Shown piece by piece: positions 9,213 through 19,016 of a DNA stretch of 64,000 nucleotides (the first letter of the stretch is position 1; each line of letters starts with the position of its first letter). This DNA comes from Methanosarcina siciliae T4/M (lineage in GTDB: Archaea; Halobacteriota; Methanosarcinia; Methanosarcinales; Methanosarcinaceae). Under the pieces are notes generated by a model. The model made no database searches and was not told the origin of the DNA. It worked only from the letters and a program-made list of their open reading frames with translations. The translations under genes and the position numbers were made by a program. The stretch covers positions 620,001-684,000 of the forward strand of contig NZ_CP009506.1 of NCBI RefSeq assembly GCF_000970085.1. Direction: 5' to 3'.

Positions 9213-10231
9213 AGTTAAGTAATAAATCTATACTTGTCACTGGAGGTGCGGGATTTATCGGCAGTCATCTTGTTGATCGATTGACCCTTGAAAATCCAGA
9301 TAATATGGTTGTAGTGGACTCATTTTTTTTGGGAAAAGAGGAAAATTTAAATGATGCAATGAAAAATTACCCAAACTTAAAAATATTAAATCAAGATTGT
9401 TCAAATTATGAACAAATGAAATCTATTATGGAAAACGAAGGAATCGATGTTGTGTTCAATCTTGCAGTAATTCCCTTGCCGGCATGCCTTGAAAAGCCAG
9501 CGTGGACATTCAAACACAACGTCGATATTACTACTTCAATGTGTGAATTAGTTCGTAATGATATTTTTGATACTTTAATCCATTTTTCTTCATCTGAAGT
9601 TTATGGGACTTCTGTATACGCTCCTATGGATGAAAATCATCCATTAAATGGCACAACACCTTATGCAGCTAGTAAAGCATCTTCTGATGTTCTAATATTT
9701 TCATATTGTGAAACATTTGGTATAGACGCCTCAATAATTAGACCATTTAATAATTATGGTCCTAGGCAAAATGACCGAAGCTATGCCGGAGTAATTCCAA
9801 TAACAATAAACAGGATTTTGCGAGGGGAGGCACCTGTAATTTTTGGAAACGGAAAGCAAACAAGAGATTATTTGTATGTGACTGATACAGCAGACGCAGC
9901 AATAAACATATACAAATCTCACAAAACAAGAAGCAAAGTTTTAAACATTGCAAGTGGAAAAGAAGTGTCCATACAATATTTGGTTACTTCTATTGCTAAG
10001 TATCTAGGTTGTGAAAATCGAATTGTTTACGAGCCTCCAAGAACTGGAGACGTAAAAAGACATATAGCAAATATCTATTCTGCAGAAGATTTGATTCAAT
10101 TTAAACCTGCAGTTACTTTTGATGAAGGACTCATAAAGACAATTGATTGGTATAAAAGTGCTTCAAAGGAAAATGAATTAAAGAATGAATTGTCAACGGC
10201 GGTTAAGAATCTTCCAATTTCGGTGAATTAA
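9209..10231 (+). CDS. NAD-dependent nucleotide-sugar epimerase/dehydratase
   Basis: This is an extended short-chain dehydrogenase of the GalE/RmlB class. The N-terminal Rossmann motif is VTGGAGFIGSHLVD. The catalytic serine region is HFSSSEVYG and the YxxxK pair is in TPYAASKASSD. NNYGPRQ and the C-terminal TGDVKRH follow the substrate-binding pattern. At 340 residues it is full length. It overlaps the aminotransferase gene, and together they could convert a UDP- or GDP-sugar to an amino sugar. The stop lies only seven bases before the terminal repeat of the IS1-type element, so anything once downstream in this operon has been displaced. Confidence 0.88.
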   Translation: MKLSNKSILVTGGAGFIGSHLVDRLTLENPDNMVVVDSFFLGKEENLNDAMKNYPNLKILNQDCSNYEQMKSIMENEGIDVVFNLAVIPLPACLEKPAWTFKHNVDITTSMCELVRNDIFDTLIHFSSSEVYGTSVYAPMDENHPLNGTTPYAASKASSDVLIFSYCETFGIDASIIRPFNNYGPRQNDRSYAGVIPITINRILRGEAPVIFGNGKQTRDYLYVTDTADAAINIYKSHKTRSKVLNIASGKEVSIQYLVTSIAKYLGCENRIVYEPPRTGDVKRHIANIYSAEDLIQFKPAVTFDEGLIKTIDWYKSASKENELKNELSTAVKNLPISVN

Positions 10232-10238
10232 ATATTTA

Positions 10239-10979
10239 GGTATTGGTACTTAAGTATAGGTATATTTATTATGAGAACCTATAGTTCTGCATGAACTGCT
10301 CAAGATGTAAGAGTTCCACTCATAAAAAGAACGGTATAGTTTGTGGACGTCAACGCTACAAATGCCACGATTGTGGATATAACTATTCAGTCGAGCTAAA
10401 ATCAACTGCTAGTTCTCCTTTAGTTAAGAGACAGGCTTTGCAACTTTATCTTGAGGGATTAGGATTTCGCTCAATAGGACGATTTTTAGGGGTAAGTCAT
10501 GTTTCTGTCCAAAAATGGATAAAGAAATTTGGTCAGGAGTTAGAGGACCTAAAAAGTGAAAATGAGCTATCTATTGTTGAAATGGATGAGATGCACACTT
10601 ACATCGGTAACAAAAAAAATATTGCTGGATCTGGATTGCTGTTGATAGAGTTGGGAAAAAGTTCATCGACTGCTCTTTTGGCAGCAGAGGAACGGAAACT
10701 GGAAACTACTCTGGGAAAAATTAAAGAAGAAAGAGATTGGAGAAGTGATGACTGATCACTGGAGAGCATATGCAGAGTTTTTTCCTGAAACTATCCATAC
10801 TCAATCCAAAGCAGAAACGTATACAGTTGAAGGATATTATGGCATATTGAGGCACTTTTTGGCAAGGTTGAGACGAAATACAAAATGTTATACGAAGAGT
10901 CTTGAAATGCTAAATTATTCTGTCCTTCTATTGATGAAATACAGAAATAAAGAGTTAACTATATTTAATATACAATACC
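10239..10979 (+). mobile_element. IS1-family insertion sequence, degenerate
   Basis: The ends are imperfect inverted repeats. The left end begins GGTATTGGTACTTAAGTATAG, and the complement of the right end begins GGTATTGTATATTAAATATAG. The element is about 740 bp and carries one transposase frame broken twice. No convincing target duplication is visible; the flanks are A/T-rich and differ. It sits between the epimerase gene and a decayed minus-strand gene. Confidence 0.7.
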
Positions 10980-10990
10980 CAATTTTTTAA
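10291..10990 (+). pseudogene. IS1-type transposase with two frameshifts
   Basis: The N-terminal part holds a zinc-ribbon (CSRC and CHDC) and a helix-turn-helix, then the first catalytic Asp in EMDEMHTYIG. The frame is lost at an A8 tract (10612-10619). It resumes in the -1 frame as YCWIWIAVDRVGKKF, and shifts again near 10710 to continue as WEKLKKKEIGEVMTDHW (second Asp). The Glu-containing EGYYGILRHFLARLRRN follows. Each shift is explained by a one-base deletion. The A8 tract resembles the IS1 slippery site, but the second break cannot be programmed, so this copy is probably inactive. Confidence 0.8.
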
Positions 10991-11285
10991 CGAAAAGTTT
11001 GACTACATCAGGACCCCCCATGTATCCAAATTCTGCTGTAATAAGGTTGAAAAAACTTGTCTCATAGGGTTTTGCTGTAGAAGGACAATATGCTTTTCTA
11101 TACCAATCCTCTTTCAAATCCTCATTCCCGCATTTTTGTTGAAACTCATCGGTGAATCATAAACAGTTAAGTTATCAATCAGCTCTTCTACTCTTTTTTA
11201 TGGTCATCATTATTATGTTTTATGAAAAGTTCCTGGTATTCCTTTACCAGATGTTCCTGTGCGTGCCGTCGAGGAAATTAACTCG
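10985..11285 (-). pseudogene. Remnant of an unidentified gene beside the IS
   Basis: The minus strand carries coherent protein-like stretches in shifting frames. The first is AQEHLVKEYQELFIKHNND, then VEELIDNLTVYDSPMSF in another frame, then GNEDLKEDWYRKAYC and NLITAEFGYMGGPDVVKLF. The reading ends at the IS boundary, so the IS probably landed in this gene. I do not recognise the family. Sequence from about 11285 to 11410 holds nothing I can identify. Confidence 0.4.
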
Positions 11286-11410
11286 CTTTCGGATCCGCGG
11301 CGGATACAGGGGTTGTTCACCGACTGTATGAATGAAACCGGAGGCTTGTTTTGAAATAACTCCACCTATCTCACATCTCGTATATTACATCGTATACACT
11401 TCTTAGCAGG

Positions 11411-12853
11411 TCACCGTTGACTCCATCTGGCCGGTACCAAATTGCGGACGTGAACTATCTCTTTCCACTTTAGGATTCCGAAGAATAAAAACACTCCCAG
11501 CATCAGGAGGATAAGACAACCCCTGATGAACAGGTTAATGTACAATTCTAAATGAATATGCAACCCGATGGTCACGAGTGCCACCGCCACGAGGACAACG
11601 CTGGCGATAGCTTCCCAGTCATGTGGTACATAATAGAATTTCTGGCTGTAATACATATATGCGCCAAAGACGAATGCAGATCCTATTAAGGTTGCAATAC
11701 CTGCTCCGATAGGGCCAATCTGGGGTATTAAAAGCCAGTTAAATAAGATATTCAGAATTGCTCCTGCAACGTTAATCCATATGTACAGATATGTCTTCTT
11801 TGAAATCCCGATCCCGGGCGCAAAGATATACATCTGCGAGAGCAGGATCGCAGGAACCAAAAAGACTACCATCTTATCGGCAGCATAATATTCAGGCGTC
11901 GTGAGGATCCAGAGGGCAACGTCAGCGAAGAGGGAGAGAATTAAGAATATCATGATCATAATTGACAGAAAAGCTCTGAATATCGTCGCAAGTTGGTTGG
12001 GTGTTTCAGGTTCCTGGTAATGCTTGTACACTAGTGGGATCAGAGCTGTTTGGAAACCGACAAGGACAAGAGTCGATATGTTTGCCAGACGGTAACTCAT
12101 ACCATAAAGACCAACTTCTTTGAGTGAGAGGTAGCAGTTGATCATTAATCGATCGATGTACATGTTTGTAAAAACAGCGATACTTGAGGGTACGAGCGGT
12201 ATCGAGAAGGCAAGCATCGTTTTAAGTTTTGTGAGATCAAAACGGAGTTGAAATGTTGTTTTGAGATAATAGAATCCGATTGAAGTCCCTGTTGCTGTCC
12301 CGATGATCATGCCTGCAAGAAAACCGTAGATGCCGAAATGAAATACATAGGTAAGCAGTACCGATGCACCTGCTGTTGTAAGAGACTGGACTATGCTAAC
12401 AATAGAATAGGCTTTGCTGTGGAGCTCGAACCGAAGCTGATTCCTCAACAGATAAAAGAGTCCATTCATCCAGATGAAAATTACTCCAAGACGAAAGACA
12501 TCATCAAGCCCAGGTATACCAATCACAATGAGAGAGAGTTCCTGTGCAAAGGCTAAAGTCACGATCAGAAATCCCGAAAACATAAGTATTGTAAACCAGA
12601 GGGCAGTTGAGGCTAAAACCTTTTTACCCTCATCCGTCTTCTCATCCCGGTAAAAACGTGAAAAAGCCTGGGAGATCTCCAGAGCTACGGTAACTGCGAT
12701 CAGTGATCCGAATACTGTGATCATATCGAGGGCTCCGTAGTCGGAGGGGGAGAGAACACGAGTGTATAATGGGATTAAAAAGAATGAAATTCCATTACTT
12801 AAGATTGAGGGAATGGTGTAGATAGCACTGTCGCGGAAGAATCTGCGAATCAT
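11411..12853 (-). CDS. Wzx-type polysaccharide flippase (MOP superfamily)
   Basis: This is a polytopic membrane protein with roughly 12-14 hydrophobic helices, predicted to flip lipid-linked saccharide units across the membrane. The N-terminus RFFRDSAIYTIPSILSNGI followed by PLYTRVLSPSDYGALD is the typical Polysacc_synt start. I chose ATG 12853 because TTGGAGGAAACATCCAAC places GGAGG at suitable spacing; a TTG six codons upstream overlaps that Shine-Dalgarno. It is the last gene of the minus-strand polysaccharide run. A 182-base gap separates it from the glycosyltransferase. Confidence 0.88.
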   Translation of the reverse strand: MIRRFFRDSAIYTIPSILSNGISFFLIPLYTRVLSPSDYGALDMITVFGSLIAVTVALEISQAFSRFYRDEKTDEGKKVLASTALWFTILMFSGFLIVTLAFAQELSLIVIGIPGLDDVFRLGVIFIWMNGLFYLLRNQLRFELHSKAYSIVSIVQSLTTAGASVLLTYVFHFGIYGFLAGMIIGTATGTSIGFYYLKTTFQLRFDLTKLKTMLAFSIPLVPSSIAVFTNMYIDRLMINCYLSLKEVGLYGMSYRLANISTLVLVGFQTALIPLVYKHYQEPETPNQLATIFRAFLSIMIMIFLILSLFADVALWILTTPEYYAADKMVVFLVPAILLSQMYIFAPGIGISKKTYLYIWINVAGAILNILFNWLLIPQIGPIGAGIATLIGSAFVFGAYMYYSQKFYYVPHDWEAIASVVLVAVALVTIGLHIHLELYINLFIRGCLILLMLGVFLFFGILKWKEIVHVRNLVPARWSQR

Positions 12854-13035
12854 GTTGGATGTTTCCTCCAATATTTCCCCGGGTTTTTATAATATAAATC
12901 ATCCCAAAACTAATTTTATCCCTTTAATCCATAAAGTTCAGGACTATTTTCGTAATCACGAAATCGATTGATTAATTTGGATAGGGATTCCGGAAAGTGA
13001 TGTTGATTTTTGGGATCAGCTCATCTATTGTAAAA

Positions 13036-14364
13036 TTATTTTGATTCACGGACATCATATGCATATTCCCTGAACCTTTGTTCGAGTTCCGGTTTATCTG
13101 AGAGGCAGAGGGATTCTATGCCGTATTGTTCGATCATATTACGGATAATTTCTTTGCTTTGGGGTTCTGGCATGCCGTATCCCTGAACATAACGGATATT
13201 ATTGGGATCGAACATACATTCTTCGGGGATGGTACCCTCGATAATTTGCATATATCGCTTCGCTACCTGTTCTGCGGACCATGTTGTTCTGACAAAGTTA
13301 TGCGCTTTTTTTCCTAAGTTCAACCGAAATTCTTTATCCACGACTAGCCGTTCTATCGCTGGTGTAATCTCATCTGGATGGCAATAGATGCTTGGTGGGA
13401 TTTGCTCTTGAGAATAGTGATTATGGATGTAGCCTGAATAGTATCCTCCAACTATAGCAGGTTTTCCAAACCAAGCAGCTTCTGTGGCAAAGACGGCCAT
13501 TGGTGTGTCAGAATAAACCTGATCTACGATAAAGTCACAACTTTGTAATTCTTTGATAACTTCTTGATGTGGCTTGCCAGTTATCTCAATGAAGTTTATA
13601 AGATATCCTTTTTCCTTCAGCGTAGAAATCGCTTTTTTAATATGAGCTGAACCCTTTCCGATTGGATCTGATGGAGAATGCAGGATTCTTACGCTCTTTG
13701 TTGGTTTTGTCCCGATAGTGTTGTTCTGATTTGATGCGCTAAAGTTCAGATTTGAAGCGTTAAATGGAATGCCTATTGCTAATCCTTTTATGAAATTTTT
13801 TTGGTGGAAATGAGCATATCCAGGATGCGTCACAATATAATTTGAATATCTATCAATAGCTGCAACACGTTTTTTGATCATGTCTGTTTTCTTTTTGTAT
13901 AATCCCATATCGTTATTACCATTTATTCGTGACGCACTCCAATTTATATAAGGCGGGCGTTCCTCAGAACCAAAAGAAGAGATAATTATTTTTTTGTTCA
14001 ATAGTTTTAATAACGGAAAGTCAAAATAATGACCATTATGTCTGAAAAAAGAACTGCCACCTGTAAGAATAAATACATTATAATTAATTATAGCCCATAA
14101 AAAAATCAGAATTCTAAGCAACATTAAGATAATAAAAAAAGGTATTTTTAAAATTCCAGAATCATGCTTTATTCTTTGGTGAAGAACACATCTGTACATC
14201 TTGACAAAAATATTGGGTTTATCATCCCCACCATACTGAAATGAATGATAAGTCAGATCTATAAACGTGCAATCGATGCCGAGTTTCTTAAATCCTTTTT
14301 TTAAATTACTATTGTAGCCAGCAATTTCTTCCAAACCTATTAATATTTTGTACTCCTTAATCAC
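13036..14364 (-). CDS. Glycosyltransferase-like protein (GT4/GT-B fold)
   Basis: The 442-residue protein has a GT-B layout. The N-terminal half contains a membrane-associating hydrophobic segment (about residues 75-100). The C-terminal half contains RILHSPSDPIGKGS, then TPMAVFATEAAWFGKPAIVGG, resembling the nucleotide-sugar binding region of family 4 transferases. It is markedly AT-richer than the genes upstream in the same run. The start is ambiguous. The GTG at 14364 lacks a good Shine-Dalgarno, whereas AAGGAG six bases before an in-frame ATA (14346-14344) is well spaced. The sugar donor and acceptor are unknown. Confidence 0.72.
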   Translation of the reverse strand: MIKEYKILIGLEEIAGYNSNLKKGFKKLGIDCTFIDLTYHSFQYGGDDKPNIFVKMYRCVLHQRIKHDSGILKIPFFIILMLLRILIFLWAIINYNVFILTGGSSFFRHNGHYFDFPLLKLLNKKIIISSFGSEERPPYINWSASRINGNNDMGLYKKKTDMIKKRVAAIDRYSNYIVTHPGYAHFHQKNFIKGLAIGIPFNASNLNFSASNQNNTIGTKPTKSVRILHSPSDPIGKGSAHIKKAISTLKEKGYLINFIEITGKPHQEVIKELQSCDFIVDQVYSDTPMAVFATEAAWFGKPAIVGGYYSGYIHNHYSQEQIPPSIYCHPDEITPAIERLVVDKEFRLNLGKKAHNFVRTTWSAEQVAKRYMQIIEGTIPEECMFDPNNIRYVQGYGMPEPQSKEIIRNMIEQYGIESLCLSDKPELEQRFREYAYDVRESK

Positions 14365-14543
14365 CCAATTCGCCTTCCTATATGTAATAACGTATTTCGT
14401 ACGGCCATTCGAGTATTGTGTATCAATTCAGTTCAGGATGCTGATTTAATCCAAAATCAAAATGAAGTCCAATTTCGTGTCCAATTAATTTGGGTTTATA
14501 GGGCTTTGATATATCCGTGCTGAATACGGGTGTGAAATATTCA

Positions 14544-15731
14544 TCAACATGGATCGACGATAAATTCAACCATTGATTCGGCACGGTCGGCTACCACTAT
14601 GGCTGCCTCTCGGGTTTGACCTTTAGTGACTACGAAACCAGTTCGCTGGAGAGAGTTTTCGAAGTCTCCCACCAAGTCACCGATGTTTTTGGTCAGCCCG
14701 ATATCGAGAATGCCCTCGAGAAGCGCTGCTGCTTCCAGGTTGCGTACTCCTTTGAGGATACCTCTTGATGGGGTAAAAAAGCGGTAGACTGCACCATTAT
14801 CTGTCAGTTCCGGTATTGTTACCTGCATACCGGTAAGAATACGAGCAGTCTGTACGGGTGCATTGAACCCGGATACAGCCTCAATGATCGTGTGGAATAT
14901 GTGACCTCCACCCCCCCGTGCTCCCAACTCAACGAGTTTCGGTCCGTCGCTGGCTACAATAACTTCCGTATGCGCCATACCGATCTGAACACCTATCGCC
15001 TTTACTGCTGCTATGACAAGATTTCTCACCTGCTTAAGAATCACTCTGGAGAAAGCAGCGGGGTAATTAAGGCTTGTAGCAACTCGTGTTCGGAGGTCCG
15101 GTTTGGCCTTATCACTCATTGCCAGAATGGTGACCTCCCCGCCGTATGAGAACGATTCTATCGTCATCTCAATGCCTTCCACATATTCTTCCACGATAAA
15201 GCGGCCATTTCTCACATACGGCTGCGCAAACTGGTATGCCCATGCGATGTCATCTGGAGATCTCAGCACCGATACCCCGCGTCCACCACCTCCGCTTTCT
15301 GTAGGTTTGACGACGCAGGGAAATCCGATCTGTTCTGTCATCTCTTTCAGTTCTTCTAAGGTCTTAAATACTCTGTATTGTGGCTGTGCAAGCCCCTGTT
15401 TGCTCCATACATCACGCATGCGTCCCTTATCATTTGCTGCATCGACGGTTTCTATGGGGAGGCCTGCTAGACTCAGTTCTCCCGCCACGTAAGAGGCAGT
15501 TCGGGTGCCGAAGTCGTTGATCGCCATGATTCCGTCGGTATGGGTGCTACGTGCGATGGCACAGACCCCTTCAAGATCCATAATATCAACAGGATAAAAC
15601 ACATCTGCCAGTGCTCCACAGGGAGCTTGTGGATCACGGTCGACACAAATGGTGACAAAACCCGCATCTGCGAGTGTATGAAATACTTGCTTTGAGTACT
15701 GACCTCCACCTAGGATCATGATCTTCTTCAT
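14544..15731 (-). CDS. ATP-grasp ligase of the polysaccharide cluster
   Basis: The protein has a pre-ATP-grasp Rossmann-like N-terminus (MILGGGQYSKQVF), an ATP-binding loop (VVKPTESGGGGRGVSVL), VEEYVEGIEMTIESF, and the metal-binding VELGARGGGGHIFHTII. These are hallmarks of carboxylate-amine/thiol ligases such as PurK/CarB relatives. ATP-grasp enzymes activate a carboxylate as acyl-phosphate and join it to an amine or thiol. In this setting it could attach an amino acid or acid substituent to a sugar; that is inference. Its ATG shares one base with the stop of the RraA-like gene (15731), indicating translational coupling. Confidence 0.85.
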   Translation of the reverse strand: MKKIMILGGGQYSKQVFHTLADAGFVTICVDRDPQAPCGALADVFYPVDIMDLEGVCAIARSTHTDGIMAINDFGTRTASYVAGELSLAGLPIETVDAANDKGRMRDVWSKQGLAQPQYRVFKTLEELKEMTEQIGFPCVVKPTESGGGGRGVSVLRSPDDIAWAYQFAQPYVRNGRFIVEEYVEGIEMTIESFSYGGEVTILAMSDKAKPDLRTRVATSLNYPAAFSRVILKQVRNLVIAAVKAIGVQIGMAHTEVIVASDGPKLVELGARGGGGHIFHTIIEAVSGFNAPVQTARILTGMQVTIPELTDNGAVYRFFTPSRGILKGVRNLEAAALLEGILDIGLTKNIGDLVGDFENSLQRTGFVVTKGQTREAAIVVADRAESMVEFIVDPC

Positions 15732-16390
15732 TATTTCTGCTCCTGGTACTTCTTCAGGCAGACTGTATCATAGGTGTTCCACTTTCGGCGGTCGATGCAG
15801 TCGAACCAGATATCTTCCTGCTCTTCAATCCAGTCGAGTTTTTCGAGGAAATCCCTATTGATCCTATCTTTTGGGATTATAACCACACCACTATCGTCGC
15901 AGATGGCAATAGCCCCATCATACCGTTTGCGTCGTTCAGCGATGATTGCTGGGTCCAGGTCGACTTCATTCTTACGGTTGAAGCAACCTATAGGTGTGCC
16001 TCCGGTGCACCATATTGGCCAGTTCTCTTTACGCAGATGGGGTATGTCTCGGAGATATCCCTGCACAACGATTGCCGCAACCTGCCGGTAGAGGATTAAA
16101 TATTTTGAGACAATACTGCCAAAGATTGCACGACCGTTGCAGTCGAAGGGTTCTAAGAGGAGGACTTCCCCCTCTTCTACATCTATAATCTGTTCATGAA
16201 ATTCCCAGTTACTTTCGTTCAATGCATACGTCCACCGAACGCGACCGACGCGGAAATGTCCGATGTTTAGTGGAACTACTCCCGGAATGTCTCCGCTCTT
16301 TCCCAGACAGTCGGCAACCTCTGTCGAAGAAATTCGATTTCGCTTAATTTTGCTGATGATCTGAACGGTATCGGTATCATATGTGGTCAT
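15731..16390 (-). CDS. RraA/HMG-aldolase-like protein
   Basis: The protein belongs to the RraA-like superfamily, which includes 4-hydroxy-4-methyl-2-oxoglutarate aldolases and oxaloacetate decarboxylases. The metal/substrate motif VVQGYLRDIPHLRK and the closing DDSGVVIIPKDRI are visible. At about 220 residues it is longer than bacterial RraA, with additional N-terminal sequence. I chose ATG 16390 because AAGGTGAG lies five bases upstream; a GTG three codons earlier overlaps that signal. It sits between methyltransferase and ATP-grasp genes, so an aldolase or decarboxylase role on an oxo-acid precursor of a surface sugar is plausible but unproven. Confidence 0.78.
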   Translation of the reverse strand: MTTYDTDTVQIISKIKRNRISSTEVADCLGKSGDIPGVVPLNIGHFRVGRVRWTYALNESNWEFHEQIIDVEEGEVLLLEPFDCNGRAIFGSIVSKYLILYRQVAAIVVQGYLRDIPHLRKENWPIWCTGGTPIGCFNRKNEVDLDPAIIAERRKRYDGAIAICDDSGVVIIPKDRINRDFLEKLDWIEEQEDIWFDCIDRRKWNTYDTVCLKKYQEQK

Positions 16391-16477
16391 TGAGCTCACC
16401 TTACTAGTAGATTATTGAATGCTAAGGTTAGGTGTCTTTTCTAAATTCCGGATCAATTTAATGTCGAGATCCATCGT

Positions 16478-17122
16478 TCATATCGTTGGGAAGGTGTTAT
16501 CGTGATTAACAGGAGTGTCATGGTAGAGATAGAGAGCATATTCGTAAGGCATGTAGTCCTGCCTGAGGGTGAACCGTCGGGTAAGGTTGCGGATGTTCTG
16601 GACAAGTATGCAGGGATCGGTGTGGAACGCGATAGGGTTCTGAAAATCTACCCAAGAAGTCATGAAATCGACTCCAACTCCCAATGACGCAATGGCAAGC
16701 ATCTTCTCTAGCGTTCGCATGATATATGCCCAGTTGTCTTCCTGTGTGAGTCGGAAGTTGAAGATCCCTGAAGCGATGACGTAATCGAACGGTTCATCAA
16801 AAATCTGTTCTTCAAAGTCTCCGACGAGCAGTTCTGCATCGGGAAACCGTTTTTTACCCTCTTCCACAAGGACTGAAACCAAATCGATACCTACATAGCG
16901 GCCTGTCCACCCTCTTGCCGTGAGAAAACCATAGAGGTCACCGAATCCGCATCCGACATCAAGCACGGACTTCCCTTGTAGATCACCGATCCCTGTCAGG
17001 ACTGAGAACCGGAGTGCCTGCCTTCCTTGCTTTCCCCATCCAAGGGTTTGAGGGCTGTAACCAAATGTTTCATACCGTTCGGTGTAGCGCTGCCTGGTAA
17101 CCCCGATGTCATCTACTTTCAT
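16478..17122 (-). CDS. SAM-dependent methyltransferase
   Basis: This is a class I methyltransferase. Motif I is VLDVGCGFGDLYGFL, followed by YVGIDLVS (acidic residue binding the ribose). FDYVIASGIFNF corresponds to motif II. The 214-residue length is that of a single-domain enzyme. The start ATG overlaps the stop of the amidohydrolase gene by four bases, so the two are coupled. The cluster context suggests methylation of a sugar or attached group; the substrate cannot be deduced. Confidence 0.85.
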   Translation of the reverse strand: MKVDDIGVTRQRYTERYETFGYSPQTLGWGKQGRQALRFSVLTGIGDLQGKSVLDVGCGFGDLYGFLTARGWTGRYVGIDLVSVLVEEGKKRFPDAELLVGDFEEQIFDEPFDYVIASGIFNFRLTQEDNWAYIMRTLEKMLAIASLGVGVDFMTSWVDFQNPIAFHTDPCILVQNIRNLTRRFTLRQDYMPYEYALYLYHDTPVNHDNTFPTI

Positions 17123-17877
17123 AAATTAAACACCTCATGCGCATTACCTGAAAAGATCCGCTCCCGTTTCCTCTTGGGTAGAGGCTGCAGATATCTATTC
17201 CATAGGTTGTGATACGCCTTCATATCAACTTCCGGAAAATCAGTCCCGAAGATTACTTTCTGATCCAGTCTATCTAGCAGACAGCAGAAGTCATGGAGCA
17301 GATGGGTTCCCTCAGCTATCTTACCGAAATATGAGAGGTCGAGATAGACATTAGGGTTCGCTTTCGCAAGAGTGTAGGCATCAAGCAGGCGCGGCCAGCA
17401 CGAATGGGCGAGGACAAAAGTGACATCGCAGTATGTCTTTGCGAGTTCGTCAAAAACACTAGGATCAAGGAGTCGCATTGGGATAGTTGGGCTCTGCATG
17501 ATGGTATCAAAGATGACGGGTTTTCCCATACTGGAAGCCGTATCAAGGATCTCACAAACGGCCTGAGAAGTGGGATCAACTTGTTGAAGGGACGGGTGGA
17601 CCTTCAACCCGGCGACCACATCCTCGTACCCTGTCAGGAGAGATAAGTTTGCTACATCAATCTGGGGTGCGACCGCGAATTTCTTCGGTTGCTTTTTAGC
17701 CAGATCAAGGCAGAAACGGATGTCATCTGTTGATACATGAGCGAATGGGATCAGGATTGCCTGTGTGATTCCGGCGTGCCTCATTTCATCTTTAAGTTTC
17801 CTTACCGATGCATCATACGGAGTATCAAACCAATGTCCAGATGCGGTTATGTGTACATGGCAATCTATGACTTCCAA
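17119..17877 (-). CDS. Amidohydrolase-family metal-dependent hydrolase
   Basis: The protein is a TIM-barrel amidohydrolase_2-type enzyme. The metal-binding DCHVHI lies at residues 4-9, a central VLAHSCW supplies another histidine, and FGTDFP near the C-terminus supplies the catalytic aspartate. I chose TTG 17877 because GGAGG lies about ten bases upstream and the protein then starts right at the first strand; the longer open frame upstream lacks support. It is the first gene of the six-gene minus-strand run. Relatives include decarboxylases and lactonases, so the reaction is open. Confidence 0.82.
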   Translation of the reverse strand: MEVIDCHVHITASGHWFDTPYDASVRKLKDEMRHAGITQAILIPFAHVSTDDIRFCLDLAKKQPKKFAVAPQIDVANLSLLTGYEDVVAGLKVHPSLQQVDPTSQAVCEILDTASSMGKPVIFDTIMQSPTIPMRLLDPSVFDELAKTYCDVTFVLAHSCWPRLLDAYTLAKANPNVYLDLSYFGKIAEGTHLLHDFCCLLDRLDQKVIFGTDFPEVDMKAYHNLWNRYLQPLPKRKRERIFSGNAHEVFNL

Positions 17878-18453
17878 TAAATTTCTTCCTCCAATGATTT
17901 GGAATGTATACTGATTAATGCTTGTAGTGTCTCTGGATATAATTGAAACCAAATTTGGGCAATTTGAGCGTATCTTGTAACACTATTATTGAAGATTGGA
18001 GTTAACAAGAAAAATCTAATCTTCATCAAAATAAATATTCGATGTCTAAAGGCTTCAAAAATACTACATATAAGCGATTTCTTCAGATTTATGTTCGGTA
18101 TGTACTCAGTTCAACATCAACATCATTCTTTGGCGCAAAATTGTTAACGTCCCATACAGTATTAATTTTTAATGAAATTAGTATTAAATTATTTAAACTG
18201 TTCGGTTTTCTCTCATTGTAGCACTAACTATATTTTTTAAATTCATTTTTTTAATTATAGTTTTGTTTTTGGATTAATACTGTTTACATTTGTATTTTTT
18301 TCTTTAAGATCTGTAATTCTCAACTTACTTGCCAATCATAAATTTTCAAACTCATGCTAGAATTTTACCTTTTTGACTTGTAATGAGGAACAGAGGCGTT
18401 GTATCCCGAAAATATTTCGTAGATTCAAATCTACTTGAATGTTCAATACATAA

Positions 18454-18485
18454 TACCGCAGTATGTGACTACCGCAGTATGTGAC
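18454..18485. repeat. 16-bp tandem duplication
   Basis: The unit TACCGCAGTATGTGAC occurs twice head to tail at 18454-18469 and 18470-18485, perfectly conserved. Confidence 0.85.
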
Positions 18486-18843
18486 ACAAAAAGTAAAACG
18501 TTGAGTAAATTCCAATTCCATTTTGGTACTTGGAATAATCCTGTAATATGAAACAAATTTGAAGTTGAAGTAAAAATAATGGGTTACTTGTACAAGATAG
18601 CTTACCTCAAGTACTGTAGGTGCGACAGGAAGTTATGTCATAAATTGTGTTGTGCTGCCCTTTCCATGGGGGTAGCTATATTCTGAGATGTATCAGCAGT
18701 AATGCAAGTGTGCTGAGCTCTTAAGGAAATGTTAGGAAGCATGAATGTCTAATTCGGCATCGATTAGGGTAAAAATGTCACGAAGAAAAATATATGTTGA
18801 ATCATTTTACTGGTCGTGACTTTCGACAAACTTATGGCTTCAA

Positions 18844-19016
18844 AAGGTCTGGCAGCCAAATTTTAAGCCACTTCTGAAAGAAATGCTCCCGAAGGGTTTT
18901 GAGTATCATGGGAACCAGAAGCTGAGGGCAGCTCACACAAAAACGCTTACATCATCGGAATAAGAAAAATTAACCTGGAGAGCTTGCTGCCAATTGTTCC
19001 AAAGTATGAATGGTGA
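18844..19016 (+). pseudogene. C-terminal coding remnant, unidentified
   Basis: The plus strand reads KVWQPNFKPLLKEML and PKGFEYHGNQKLRAAHTK in one frame. After a one-base shift it continues NAYIIGIRKINLESLLPIV and ends PKYEW with a TGA. This is a credible degraded gene end, possibly transposon-derived. I do not recognise the family. Confidence 0.4.

Noticed and set aside
10612..10619. Programmed -1 frameshift in the first IS1-type element
   Set aside because: A second, independent break near 10710 also has to be crossed, so the copy is more simply degenerate.
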